Shown: positions 38,800-47,398 of the stretch, piece after piece
How the letters are laid out: each line of letters opens with the position of its first letter
Numbering within the stretch: position 1 is the first letter of the stretch
NCBI RefSeq assembly: GCF_003264855.1
Contig: NZ_NFZS01000004.1
Span: 868,001 to 932,000 of the forward strand
DNA length: 64,000 bases
Direction of reading: 5' to 3'
Source: Dyella jiangningensis
GTDB lineage: Bacteria; Pseudomonadota; Gammaproteobacteria; Xanthomonadales; Rhodanobacteraceae
The notes under the pieces: model-generated
Seen by the model: only the letters and a program-made list of their open reading frames with translations
Told to the model about the DNA's origin: nothing
Databases searched by the model: none
Made by a program: the position numbers and the translations under genes

Positions 38800-40247
38800 A
38801 CTTCACGCGCCGCCAGTTCCTCGCTTCGGGCGTGGCGGCGGCGGGCGCCATGCTGGCCGGTGATGCCTTCGCTTCGCCATGGCGTGACGGCCAGAGCGGC
38901 AAGCGCCGCAACGTGCTGCTGATCGTCGCCGACGATCATGGCTACGATCTCTCCTGCATCGGCACCGCCGTGCGCACGCCCGCGCTGGATCGCCTCGCCA
39001 GCGAAGGCACGCTGTTCACCGACGCCTATGCCTCGGTGTCTTCCTGCAGCTCCAGCCGCGCCACGCTGTACACCGGCCTCTATTCGCACACCAACGGCAT
39101 GTACGGTCTCGCGCACGACGTGCACAACTTCTCGCTGCTGGAAGACGTGAAGACCTTGCCGTGGATGCTCAAGCAGCACGGCTACGGCACGGCACTGGTA
39201 GGCAAGCTGCACGTGAAACCCGAGGCGCAGCTGGCCTACGACGCGTGGCTGTTGCCCGAACGGGCCGGCAACCGCGACGTGGCGGCCATGGGCCACGCCG
39301 CGGGCCAGTGGATCCGCGCGCAGGGCGACAAACCGTTCTTCCTCACCATGGCCTACAGCGACCCGCATCGCGCCGGCGACGCCTCGCAGTTCGGCAACAC
39401 GCGCGACTGGCCGGAAGTACCGCGCGTGCGCTATCACCCCGACGAGGTGACGATTCCATCGCACCTGCCCGACCTTCCCGGTGTGCGTGAAGACCTTGCG
39501 CAGTACTACGAAGCGGTAAGTCGCATGGACAGCGGCGTGGACATCCTGCTGCGCGAACTCGCCGCCAGCGGACATGCCGACGATACGCTGGTGATCTATC
39601 TGTCCGACAACGGCCGTCCCTTTCCCGGCGCGAAGGACAACCTCTACCGCGAAGGCATCCATCTGCCGCTGATCGTGCGTGCGCCCGGCGCCAGGCATCG
39701 CGGCCTTCGCAATCACGCGATGGTCAGCTGGATCGACATCACGCCGACGATTCTCGACTGGGCCGGCGTGGCGCCGCCTTCGGAATACCGCTACCTGCCT
39801 TTGCCCGGACGCTCGCTGCTGCCGATCCTGGAACAGCAGAAGCCAAGCGGCTGGGATGAAGTGTTCGCCACCCACTCGTTCCACGAGATCGACCAGTACT
39901 ACCCCACGCGTTCCCTGCGCACGCGACGCTACAGCTATTTCATGAACCTGCAGCCCAGCCTGCGCGTACCGATCGCCAGCGACGTGGCGCTATCGCCATC
40001 ATGGAAGGCGATCACCACGACGCCCGGCGCGCGATTGGGCAAGCGCACGCTCGATGCGTTCGAACATCGTCCTGCCGAGGAACTCTACGACCTCGACGCC
40101 GATCCCGACGAGGTCGTGAACGTGGCCGGCGATGCCGCGCACGCGAAAGTGCTGGACGACCTGCGCCGGCAACTCGCGCACTGGCGCACGACCACGCGGG
40201 ATCCGTGGATGGCCGGCGTCACCAATCCCTTCGGCCCGACTCGCTGA
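38796..40247 (+). CDS. Tat-exported sulfatase, SGSH (sulfamidase)-like, CSSSR active site
   Basis: A 483-residue type I sulfatase. The twin-arginine signal TRRQFLASGVAAAGAML (residues 4-20) predicts folded export to the periplasm. NVLLIVADDHGYD begins the fold. The formylglycine site is Cys84 in SSCSSSRATLYTGLYSHTNG; the usual proline two residues after the cysteine is serine. The next block, GMYGLAHDVHNFSLLEDVKTLP, later LVIYLSDNGRPFPGAKDNLY, and WRTTTRDPWM near the end, resemble human N-sulfoglucosamine sulfohydrolase as I recall it. No other glycosaminoglycan genes are near. Here it may remove sulfate from a decorated trehalose or another sugar. The GTG at 38796 has GAGGG 6 bases upstream and couples to the MFS gene. 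Confidence 0.88.
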   Translation: MNFTRRQFLASGVAAAGAMLAGDAFASPWRDGQSGKRRNVLLIVADDHGYDLSCIGTAVRTPALDRLASEGTLFTDAYASVSSCSSSRATLYTGLYSHTNGMYGLAHDVHNFSLLEDVKTLPWMLKQHGYGTALVGKLHVKPEAQLAYDAWLLPERAGNRDVAAMGHAAGQWIRAQGDKPFFLTMAYSDPHRAGDASQFGNTRDWPEVPRVRYHPDEVTIPSHLPDLPGVREDLAQYYEAVSRMDSGVDILLRELAASGHADDTLVIYLSDNGRPFPGAKDNLYREGIHLPLIVRAPGARHRGLRNHAMVSWIDITPTILDWAGVAPPSEYRYLPLPGRSLLPILEQQKPSGWDEVFATHSFHEIDQYYPTRSLRTRRYSYFMNLQPSLRVPIASDVALSPSWKAITTTPGARLGKRTLDAFEHRPAEELYDLDADPDEVVNVAGDAAHAKVLDDLRRQLAHWRTTTRDPWMAGVTNPFGPTR

Positions 40248-40281
40248 GGGCCCTCCGGACAACCTCTTCATGGAATCCGCC

Positions 40282-42588
40282 ATGCGCAAGCCGCCCGTCC
40301 TCGCGATCGCCTTCTTCGGCGCCCTGTTGATGGCCGGCGGATGCCGCGCCACCGACGCGAGCTTCCTGCTCACCGCGACGGAGAAGGATCTTGCCAACTA
40401 CTTCCCCGGGCAGCTCGGCAACGGTTTCTTTTCCACGCTCACCTCGCCGCGCGGTACCGAGGGCAGCCTGTCCTACATGATCAGCTTCATGGATTACGCG
40501 AAGGGCGATGTGTCGCGTCCTGCCGCGATTCCGGGCTGGACCGGCATCGACTACAGCACCGGTCCGTCGCATGCCGGCCAGTTCTGGCTCAACCAGGTGG
40601 ACATGGACGGTGCGCATTTTCGCGACTACCGCCAGGTGCTGGACATGCACGAGGGCACGCTCACCACGCGCTACCGCTATCTCGACGCGCACAAGGCCAC
40701 GGACGTGCAGGTGGTGTCGCTGGTCAGCCAGGCGTCGCCGCACCTGGCCGCCAGCCAGCTCACCATCACGCCGGATTTCGATGGCGAGGTGCAGCTCTCC
40801 TTCGCGCTCGACCTGTGGGCGCCGCACCAGCCCCGCTTTGCCCTTGGCGAGATCGACGGGCCGCAGATGCAGGAGGCGGTGGCCGCTCACAACCTGAAAC
40901 TGAAAGCGGTGCCGCCGGACGTGCCCGATCGCGCGCCACTCTGGTACCACGGCGATACGCACGTGCTTGCCGCCGATGGCGACACCAAGGCGCTGACGCT
41001 GTGGCTGGACGGCAAGGCCGAACAGGGCCATGCCATGGCGGAAGCCGTGGCCATCGCGTTGCCGCCGGGCATGCAGCCACGCGAGGTGAAGCTGCACCAC
41101 AGCGATTACAAGCTCTCGCTGGAACTGCGCGTGGCGGTGCAGAAGGGCAAGACCTACGCGTTCACCAAATTCGTCGCGGCCTCGCGCGAACGGTGGGGCG
41201 GCGATGCGAAGCAGGATCTCGCGCTGGCCGTCAACGCGCGCAAGGCCGGCTTCGACGCCTTGCTCAAGCAACACCGCGACGCGTGGCACGCACTGTGGCA
41301 ATCGGACATCGTGATCGATGGCGATCCCAAGTCGCAGCAGATCGTCCACTCCGACCTCTACTACCTGCTCTCCAATGCCGCACCTGATACGGCGTGGCCG
41401 GTGGGCGCCTGTGGCATGACGCCGGGCTATACCGCGCACGTGTTCTGGGACAGCGACACCTGGGTCTTCCCCGCGCTGCTGCTGCTGCATCCCGACCGGG
41501 CGAAATCGCTGGTGATGTTCCGCAGCGAAACGCTGCCCGCAGCGGAGCAGCGCGCGCGGGAACGCGGGCTGCGCGGTGCGATGTATCCGTGGGAAGCCGA
41601 CCCCGACAACGGCAGCTCGCAGACGCCGCATTTCGCCTGGGTGCTCGACGAGCGCGAGATCCATGTCAACGCCGACGTCGCCATCGCGCAATGGCAGTAC
41701 TACCTCGCCACGCAGGACCGCGACTGGCTCAGGCAGCATGGCTGGCCGGTGATCCGCGCCGTCGCCGATTTCTGGGCGAGCCGCGCCACCTACGTGGCGG
41801 CGACGCGGCATTACGAGATCCATCACGTCACGTCGGTGGACGAGGATTACGCCGACGTGCCGAACGACACGTTCACCAACGCGTCCGCGCAGAAGGCGCT
41901 GCGCATCGCCACGCAGGCGGCGGCGCTGATGGGCGAAACACCGGATCCCCAATGGGCCAAGGTGGCTGACGGACTCGTGCTGCCGTTCGACGCGAAGGCC
42001 GGCCATCACCTCGACTTCGATGCCTCGGTGCCGCACGACATCGATTCGTGGGGCGGCAGCTCCCTGCCGATGCTGAGCAATCCCTCGCTGGATCTCGCCA
42101 TGGACGTGCAGGTGCGCCGGCGCAACTACGACTACTCGATCGCACCGATCACCCACGCCAGCCGCGATCCCAACAGCATGGGCCTGATGCCGCTGTCGAT
42201 CGCCGCCGCCACGGCCGGCGACGCCGCGGCCGCCAGCGACTGGTACACGCGCAACATCACCGCCAACGTGCTGAAGCCGCCGTTCAACGTGCGCACCGAA
42301 ACGGCCACCAACAACACCGGCTATTTCATGACCGCCAGTGGCGGCCTGCTGCAGAACATCCTGTACGGCTTCACCGGTCTGCGCATCCGTGACGACGGCC
42401 TGGTGACGGCGTATGCACCGATGCTGCCCGATCATTGGCGCGCCATGACGCTCAAGAACATCAGGTTTCGCGGGCAACAGCTCGACATCACGGTGGAGCG
42501 CGACGCGCAGGGCCAGCCGCGACTGATCCGACACGCGGCCGACACACCGACTTCCCATCCTCACGCCACGACCAGGGAGCAGACATGA
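40282..42588 (+). CDS. secreted GH65-family hydrolase (acid trehalase-like), probable lipoprotein
   Basis: A 768-residue exported protein. MRKPPVLAIAFFGALLMAGGC is a signal peptide with a possible lipobox, which would tether it to the outer membrane. The catalytic (alpha/alpha)6 barrel contains GYTAHVFWDSDTWVFPALLLLHP, characteristic of the acid trehalase / protein-glucosylgalactosylhydroxylysine glucosidase branch, and HHVTSVDEDYADVPNDTFTN, where the glutamate of VDED takes the catalytic-acid place. The phosphate-binding HDSSLS motif is absent, so it should hydrolyse rather than phosphorolyse. The start at 40282 gives a basic n-region; ATG at 40270 is also possible. Its stop overlaps the GH37 start. 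Confidence 0.82.
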   Translation: MRKPPVLAIAFFGALLMAGGCRATDASFLLTATEKDLANYFPGQLGNGFFSTLTSPRGTEGSLSYMISFMDYAKGDVSRPAAIPGWTGIDYSTGPSHAGQFWLNQVDMDGAHFRDYRQVLDMHEGTLTTRYRYLDAHKATDVQVVSLVSQASPHLAASQLTITPDFDGEVQLSFALDLWAPHQPRFALGEIDGPQMQEAVAAHNLKLKAVPPDVPDRAPLWYHGDTHVLAADGDTKALTLWLDGKAEQGHAMAEAVAIALPPGMQPREVKLHHSDYKLSLELRVAVQKGKTYAFTKFVAASRERWGGDAKQDLALAVNARKAGFDALLKQHRDAWHALWQSDIVIDGDPKSQQIVHSDLYYLLSNAAPDTAWPVGACGMTPGYTAHVFWDSDTWVFPALLLLHPDRAKSLVMFRSETLPAAEQRARERGLRGAMYPWEADPDNGSSQTPHFAWVLDEREIHVNADVAIAQWQYYLATQDRDWLRQHGWPVIRAVADFWASRATYVAATRHYEIHHVTSVDEDYADVPNDTFTNASAQKALRIATQAAALMGETPDPQWAKVADGLVLPFDAKAGHHLDFDASVPHDIDSWGGSSLPMLSNPSLDLAMDVQVRRRNYDYSIAPITHASRDPNSMGLMPLSIAAATAGDAAAASDWYTRNITANVLKPPFNVRTETATNNTGYFMTASGGLLQNILYGFTGLRIRDDGLVTAYAPMLPDHWRAMTLKNIRFRGQQLDITVERDAQGQPRLIRHAADTPTSHPHATTREQT

Positions 42589-44318
42589 CCAGCCCACACC
42601 GCTCGTCCCCTCGCCCAGGCACGTCGTCGCTGCAGCGCTCCATCGGGCGTCGCCTCAGCGTGCTCGCCTTGACCTGCGCGTTCGCCGCGACGTCGATGGC
42701 GGCCACGCCCGATCCGGCCAAGACGCGTGCCTACATCGACCATGCCTGGACCACGCTCACGCGCTCGCAGGAAGACTGCGCCGCGCTCGTCGACACCAAG
42801 GTGACCAGCCATCCGGTGCTTTACATGCCGGCCGACCTGCCGGTGCCCCCGCAGGTGGCCGACGTGGGCAAGCGCTGCGGCGTGGACGTGCGCCCGCTGC
42901 CGCACAAGGTGCAACAACTGGGTGACATCGACACCAACGCGCTGCCCCAGCAAGGCCTGCTCTACCTGCCGCACCCGTACGTGGTACCGGGTGGCTTCTT
43001 CAACGAGATGTACGGCTGGGACAGCTACTTCATCCTGCTGGGCCTGGTCGCCGACCATCGCATCGAGATGGCGAAGAACATGGTCGACAACGCCTTGTTC
43101 GAAGTGGAGCACTACGGCGGCGTGCTCAACGCCAACCGCACCTACTACCTCAGCCGCTCGCAGCCGCCGTTCCTCACCCGGATGATGGTCGCGGTACTCG
43201 ACGACCCCAAGGGCTTTCCGGATGCCGATGCGCGCCTGCAGTGGCTGACGCGCGCCTATCCGCTGGCGGTGCGCAACTACGAGATATGGACGCGCCCCGA
43301 ACACCGCGCCGGCGATACGGGCCTCGCGCGCTATTACGACCTGGGCAACGGCCCGGTGCTGGAAGCGAAGGACAGCGAGTACTACAAGGGCGTGATCCGC
43401 TGGCTGCGTGCGCATCCGTCGCAGGACCCGGGCTATCTGCTCAAGGCGTCCGAACATCCTGACGATGCCGAAGCGGCCAAACTCAAGGACAGCAGCTGCG
43501 ACGTGCGCGCCTCGAAGGTGTGCGAAGGCGCGTGGGTGGACGGCTATCGCCTCACGGCCGACTACTACCATGGCGATCGCGCCATGCGCGAATCGGGCTT
43601 CGACACCAACGCGCACTTCGGACCGTTCGGCGGCTCGACCCATCACTACGCCGACGTCAGCCTCAACAGCCTGCTCTATCGCTACGAACTCGACCTGCAC
43701 GACCTCGCCATGCAGCTGGGCAAGGCCGGCGATGCCGAGCGTTGGGCGCATGCGGCCGAGACGCGACGGCAGGCGATGGACCGCTATCTGTGGCGCCCGG
43801 ATGCGGGCATGTACCGCGACTACGACTTCGTCGCCGGCAAGCCGTCGCCCTATCCCTACGTCACCACGTTCTATCCGCTGTGGGCGGGCACGGCCACGGC
43901 CCAGCAGGCCGCATCGGTGCGCGGCAAGCTCTCGATCTTCGAGCGCAAGGGTGGCCTGAGCATGGACGACCGTCCGGCCGGCGTGCAGTGGGGCGCGCCG
44001 TTCGGCTGGGCACCGACCAACTGGCTGGCGGTAGCGGGGCTCGATGCCTATGGCTTCCACGACGACGCCAGGCGCATCGCCGGCAAGTTCATGGCGACGG
44101 TGGACCAGGGCCTCGCCGACGACGGCACCATCCGCGAGAAATACAACATGGAGCTGGGCAACGCCGACGTGAAAGTGAGCGCCGGCTACAGCGAGAACGT
44201 GGTCGGTTTCGGCTGGACCAACGGTGTGTACCTGATGATGCAGCAGGTGGTCAGCGGCACGGCCAGGAAAACCGCCACCACGCCTGCCGAAACGGCCACG
44301 CCGGAGAAGCTGCCATGA
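42585..44318 (+). CDS. exported GH37 (trehalase-family) protein, divergent
   Basis: A 577-residue protein with an N-terminal signal (SIGRRLSVLALTCAFAATSMA). The two trehalase signatures are present in altered form: GGFFNEMYGWDSYFILLGL near residue 140 and VQWGAPFGWAPTNW near 468. The catalytic aspartate region reads RESGFDTNAHFG and the C-terminal block GYSENVVGFGWTNGVYL. GH37 is known only for alpha,alpha-trehalase activity. The differences from classic TreA (for example ESGFDTN against ESGWDFS, and a cysteine pair in SSCDVRASKVCEGA) may reflect a modified trehalose substrate. The ATG at 42585 overlaps the GH65 stop (ATGA) and has GGGAG 5 bases upstream. Confidence 0.82.
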   Translation: MTSPHRSSPRPGTSSLQRSIGRRLSVLALTCAFAATSMAATPDPAKTRAYIDHAWTTLTRSQEDCAALVDTKVTSHPVLYMPADLPVPPQVADVGKRCGVDVRPLPHKVQQLGDIDTNALPQQGLLYLPHPYVVPGGFFNEMYGWDSYFILLGLVADHRIEMAKNMVDNALFEVEHYGGVLNANRTYYLSRSQPPFLTRMMVAVLDDPKGFPDADARLQWLTRAYPLAVRNYEIWTRPEHRAGDTGLARYYDLGNGPVLEAKDSEYYKGVIRWLRAHPSQDPGYLLKASEHPDDAEAAKLKDSSCDVRASKVCEGAWVDGYRLTADYYHGDRAMRESGFDTNAHFGPFGGSTHHYADVSLNSLLYRYELDLHDLAMQLGKAGDAERWAHAAETRRQAMDRYLWRPDAGMYRDYDFVAGKPSPYPYVTTFYPLWAGTATAQQAASVRGKLSIFERKGGLSMDDRPAGVQWGAPFGWAPTNWLAVAGLDAYGFHDDARRIAGKFMATVDQGLADDGTIREKYNMELGNADVKVSAGYSENVVGFGWTNGVYLMMQQVVSGTARKTATTPAETATPEKLP

Positions 44319-45388
44319 GGCGCTGCCGTTTCCTGCCGTCCCTGCTGGCGCTGGGCCTCACCCTGCCCTTGGGCGTGCTGGCGCAGCAGGCCGAGGTGCC
44401 GACTGTCAGCGCCGATGGCGGCGTCCACGCGGGGGCCATCTCGGTGCCCTACTCCGCGTTCGCCTCGCCCGAAGCGCGGGCATTCTTCCCGAAGATGCTG
44501 GCGGCCGGCGGCAAGGCGCCGCCCCTCGCCGGCCCGATCGAGCAAAGCCGCGCGTTCTACGACCGCATGAACAGCGACCGCGCCGCCCGCATGGAAAAGC
44601 TCTATGCCGTGAAGACGCACAAGGAAACCATCGGCGGCGTGGGTGCCGACGTGGTGGAACCGGCCGATGGCATCGCCCCGCAGAACCGCGACCGCGTGCT
44701 GATCAACCTGCACGGCGGCGCCTTCCTGTGGGGTGCGCACAGCGGCGCCCTGGTCGAGGCGATCCCGATCGCCAGCGTGGGCCACATCAAGGTGGTCGGC
44801 GTGGACTACCGCCAGGGTCCCGAACACGTGTTCCCCGCCGCCAGCGAGGACGTGGAGGCGGTGTACCGGGCCCTGCTCAAGCAGTACAAGCCCGGCAACA
44901 TCGGCATCTACGGCTGCTCGGCCGGCGGTGTGCTGACCGGCGAGACCGTGGCCCGGCTGATCGATCACAAGCTGCCCGTACCCGGCGCCATCGGCACCTT
45001 CTGCGGCTCGCTGGTGAACATGGAAGGCGACTCGGTCTACGTGGCCCCGCTGCTGAACGGCCAACCGGTGCCCGACCATCCGCTGCGGCTGAACGACCTG
45101 CCCTACTTCAAGGGCGCCAGCGTCACCGACCCGATGGTGTTCCCGGGCCAGTCGCCGGCCCTGCTGGCCAAGTTCCCGCCCACCCTGCTGATCACCGGCA
45201 CCCGGGACATGGCCATGGGCTCGGTGATCCAGAGCCAGACCCTGCTCAGCCGGGCCGGCGTGGAAACCGAGTTGCACGTCTGGGACGGCATGTGGCACTC
45301 GTTCTTCTCCGACCCGGAGATCCCCGAATCCCGCGATGCCTACCGGGTCATCGTGACGTTCTTCGACCACCATCTGGGCAAAAAGTAA
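44315..45388 (+). CDS. exported alpha/beta-hydrolase esterase, HSL family
   Basis: A 357-residue hydrolase with a Sec signal peptide (MRRCRFLPSLLALGLTLPLGVLAQ). The oxyanion motif INLHGGAFLWG has its HGG at about residues 133-135, the nucleophile is Ser202 in GCSAGG, and the remaining triad members are probably in TRDMAMGS and DGMWHSFF. This is the hormone-sensitive lipase (family IV) pattern, common among carbohydrate acetyl and short-chain esterases. It overlaps the GH37 gene by ATGA and so is co-translated with it. In this operon it may remove acyl groups from the sugar before hydrolysis. It is the last gene before pilR. Confidence 0.85.
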   Translation: MRRCRFLPSLLALGLTLPLGVLAQQAEVPTVSADGGVHAGAISVPYSAFASPEARAFFPKMLAAGGKAPPLAGPIEQSRAFYDRMNSDRAARMEKLYAVKTHKETIGGVGADVVEPADGIAPQNRDRVLINLHGGAFLWGAHSGALVEAIPIASVGHIKVVGVDYRQGPEHVFPAASEDVEAVYRALLKQYKPGNIGIYGCSAGGVLTGETVARLIDHKLPVPGAIGTFCGSLVNMEGDSVYVAPLLNGQPVPDHPLRLNDLPYFKGASVTDPMVFPGQSPALLAKFPPTLLITGTRDMAMGSVIQSQTLLSRAGVETELHVWDGMWHSFFSDPEIPESRDAYRVIVTFFDHHLGKK

Positions 45389-45467
45389 GTCAGTGCGACA
45401 CGCCAACCTTTGCCCGCCATAGGCCCGGGCGGGTATCCTACGGCCGGCCTCACCCCTTCGAGACGAC

Positions 45468-46868
45468 ATGAGCCAACAGACCGTACTGGTCGTCGACGAC
45501 GAACGCGACATCCGCGAACTCCTCACCATCACGCTCGGGCGCATGGACCTGCTGGTCGATGCGGTCGGCACGGTCACGGAGGCGCGACGCGCCCTCGCCG
45601 AGAGGCACTACGATCTGTGCTTCACCGACATGCGCCTGCCCGACGGCACCGGCCATGAAGTGGTCGAGCTGATCTCCGCCGAGCATCCGGACACGCCGGT
45701 CGCCATGATCACCGCCTACGGCAACGTCGATGCGGCCGTGAGCGCACTGAAGGCCGGCGCCTTCGACTTCGTTTCCAAGCCCGTCGACATCCAGATGCTG
45801 CGCCGCCTGGTGCGCACCGCGCTGCGCCTCGCCGAGGAAAAACGCAGCGGCCAGGCTGCCGCCAAGCCCGACGGCAACGAGCGCCTGATCGGCGATTCGC
45901 CGGCCATGCAGCAGGTACGCGGCACCATCGCCAAGCTCGCCCGCAACCAGGCCCCGGTGTACATCGCCGGCGAGTCGGGCGTGGGCAAGGAACTGGTCGC
46001 CCGCCTCATCCACGAGCAAGGCCCGCGTGCCGCCGGCCCGTTCGTGCCGGTGAACTGCGGCGCGATCCCGTCCGAGCTGATGGAGAGCGAATTCTTCGGC
46101 CACCGCAAGGGCAGCTTCACCGGCGCGGTGGGCGACAAGGAAGGCCTGTTCCAGGCCGCCCACGGCGGCACGCTGTTCCTCGACGAAGTCGCCGAGCTGC
46201 CCCTGCACATGCAGGTGAAGCTGCTGCGCGCGATCCAGGAAAAGGCCGTGCGCCCGATCGGCGCCCGCGAGGAAGTGCCGGTGGACGTGCGCATCCTTTC
46301 CGCTACCCACAAGAATCTCGCCGCGCTGGTTGAACAGGGCCAGTTTCGCCAGGACCTGTTCTACCGCATCAACGTGATCGAGCTGCGCGTGCCGCCGCTG
46401 CGCGAGCGCCGCGGTGACGTGCCGCTGCTGGCGAGCTTCGTGCTGCGTCAGCTTGCCACCAAGAGCGGCGGCGCTCCGGGCCGCCTGCTGCCGGCCGCGC
46501 AACAGGCCCTGGACGGCTACGACTTCCCCGGCAACGTACGCGAGCTGGAGAACATCCTCGAACGCGCGATGGCAATGTGCGAGGGCGACCAGATCGACGT
46601 CACCGACCTGATGCTGCCGCAGCGCACGCCGCGTTCGCAGGAGCCTGTCGCGGCGATGGCCGGCGGCATTCCGCCCGCGGCAGCGCCGGTGCCGGCCCCC
46701 GCGCCGACGGCGAGCGGTGGCCTCGACGACTACATCAGCAACCTTGAACGCACCGCGATCATCAAGGCGCTGGAAGAGTCGCGGTACAACAAGACTGCCG
46801 CCGCGAAGAAGCTCGGGATCACGTTCCGCGCATTGCGGTACAAGCTCAAGAAGCTGGGCATCGATTGA
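45468..46868 (+). CDS. pilR: PilR-type sigma-54 response regulator
   Basis: A 466-residue NtrC-family activator. The receiver domain has Asp10/Asp11 and the phosphorylation site Asp54 (FTDMRLPDG). The AAA+ domain has Walker A GESGVGKE, the sigma-54 contact loop GSFTGAVGDKEGLFQAAHGGTLFLDEV, and YDFPGNVRELENILERA. The C-terminal Fis-type helix-turn-helix is NKTAAAKKLGITFRALRYKLKKLG. This architecture and length match PilR, partner of the PilS at 28633-30291. It lies 79 bases downstream of the esterase gene with a terminator after it; its own promoter was not identified. Confidence 0.92.
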   Translation: MSQQTVLVVDDERDIRELLTITLGRMDLLVDAVGTVTEARRALAERHYDLCFTDMRLPDGTGHEVVELISAEHPDTPVAMITAYGNVDAAVSALKAGAFDFVSKPVDIQMLRRLVRTALRLAEEKRSGQAAAKPDGNERLIGDSPAMQQVRGTIAKLARNQAPVYIAGESGVGKELVARLIHEQGPRAAGPFVPVNCGAIPSELMESEFFGHRKGSFTGAVGDKEGLFQAAHGGTLFLDEVAELPLHMQVKLLRAIQEKAVRPIGAREEVPVDVRILSATHKNLAALVEQGQFRQDLFYRINVIELRVPPLRERRGDVPLLASFVLRQLATKSGGAPGRLLPAAQQALDGYDFPGNVRELENILERAMAMCEGDQIDVTDLMLPQRTPRSQEPVAAMAGGIPPAAAPVPAPAPTASGGLDDYISNLERTAIIKALEESRYNKTAAAKKLGITFRALRYKLKKLGID

Positions 46869-46871
46869 ACG

Positions 46872-46900
46872 AAAAGGCCGGATCGCATCCGGCCTTTTTT
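46872..46900 (+). terminator. rho-independent terminator of pilR
   Basis: AAAAGGCCGGAT and ATCCGGCCTTTTTT pair around CGC, three bases after the pilR stop. Confidence 0.93.
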
Positions 46901-46937
46901 GTATCCGGTCGACGCTCATTCGGCACCGCCCTTTATT

Positions 46938-46961
46938 GTGGGAGTACACCCTGTGCGCGAC
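46938..46961 (+). repeat. degenerate GTAG-type REP
   Basis: GTGGGAGTACACCC then TGTGCGCGAC, a copy with two or three changes from the common form. It opens the repeat island after pilR. Confidence 0.65.
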
Positions 46962-47133
46962 CGCCTTTCGCGCCGGTCTGCATGGTTATCGCTCTAGCTG
47001 AGAGCGGCTGCGGCCTTCGGTTGCCGTGCTGTCGCTAGATTGCCGCTTACGCAGCGGGCGTTTCGATCTCCTGCCGGAGCTCGAGTCAGGCGGTCTCTAA
47101 CATCAAGTGCAACACCCCACGACGAGGTGATGC

Positions 47134-47262
47134 ATGGGACAGCACTACAGCCATCTGAGCGCCGAAGAGCGAGGTGCGATCATGGTGGGCAAGGCCCGTG
47201 GCGAGAGCGCAAGGCAGTTGGGGCGGTTGCTGGGTCGCAGCGGCTACACCGCAACGCGCCGT
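47134..47262 (+). pseudogene. IS30-family transposase, N-terminal fragment
   Basis: The frame begins MGQHYSHLSAEERGAIMVGK and continues ARGESARQLGRLLGRS, the N-terminal helix-turn-helix of IS30 transposases (compare YxHLSxEERxxI...GxSxRxIAxxLGRS). Homology stops at LGRS, about residue 36; the frame then runs into repeat sequence. The catalytic DDE domain is missing. Confidence 0.8.
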
Positions 47263-47398
47263 AGCGGAGAGGGCTTAAAGCAGCTCCGTTGGACCCTCAG
47301 GGAATCTGGGGCTGCCGCCTCGCTTTTCCCCCTCTCCCCTCCGGGGAGAGGGACGGGGTGAGGGGCGGGTGCTCGCGAGGACACTACCTACTCCCTCT

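Noticed and set aside
38796-40247. Glycosaminoglycan (heparan) degradation as the role of the sulfatase
   Set aside because: Similarity to sulfamidase suggests it, but no polysaccharide lyase, glucuronidase or GlcNAc enzyme is nearby, and the coupled genes are trehalase-type. Kept only as an alternative.
42435-42584. Upstream extension of the GH37 protein
   Set aside because: It overlaps the GH65 coding end, lacks homology, and would bury the signal peptide; the ATGA overlap at 42585 is preferred.
30477-46868. Integrated prophage or integrative element between pilS and pilR
   Set aside because: No integrase, tRNA attachment site, conjugation or phage gene is visible; every gene in the gap fits a sugar locus.
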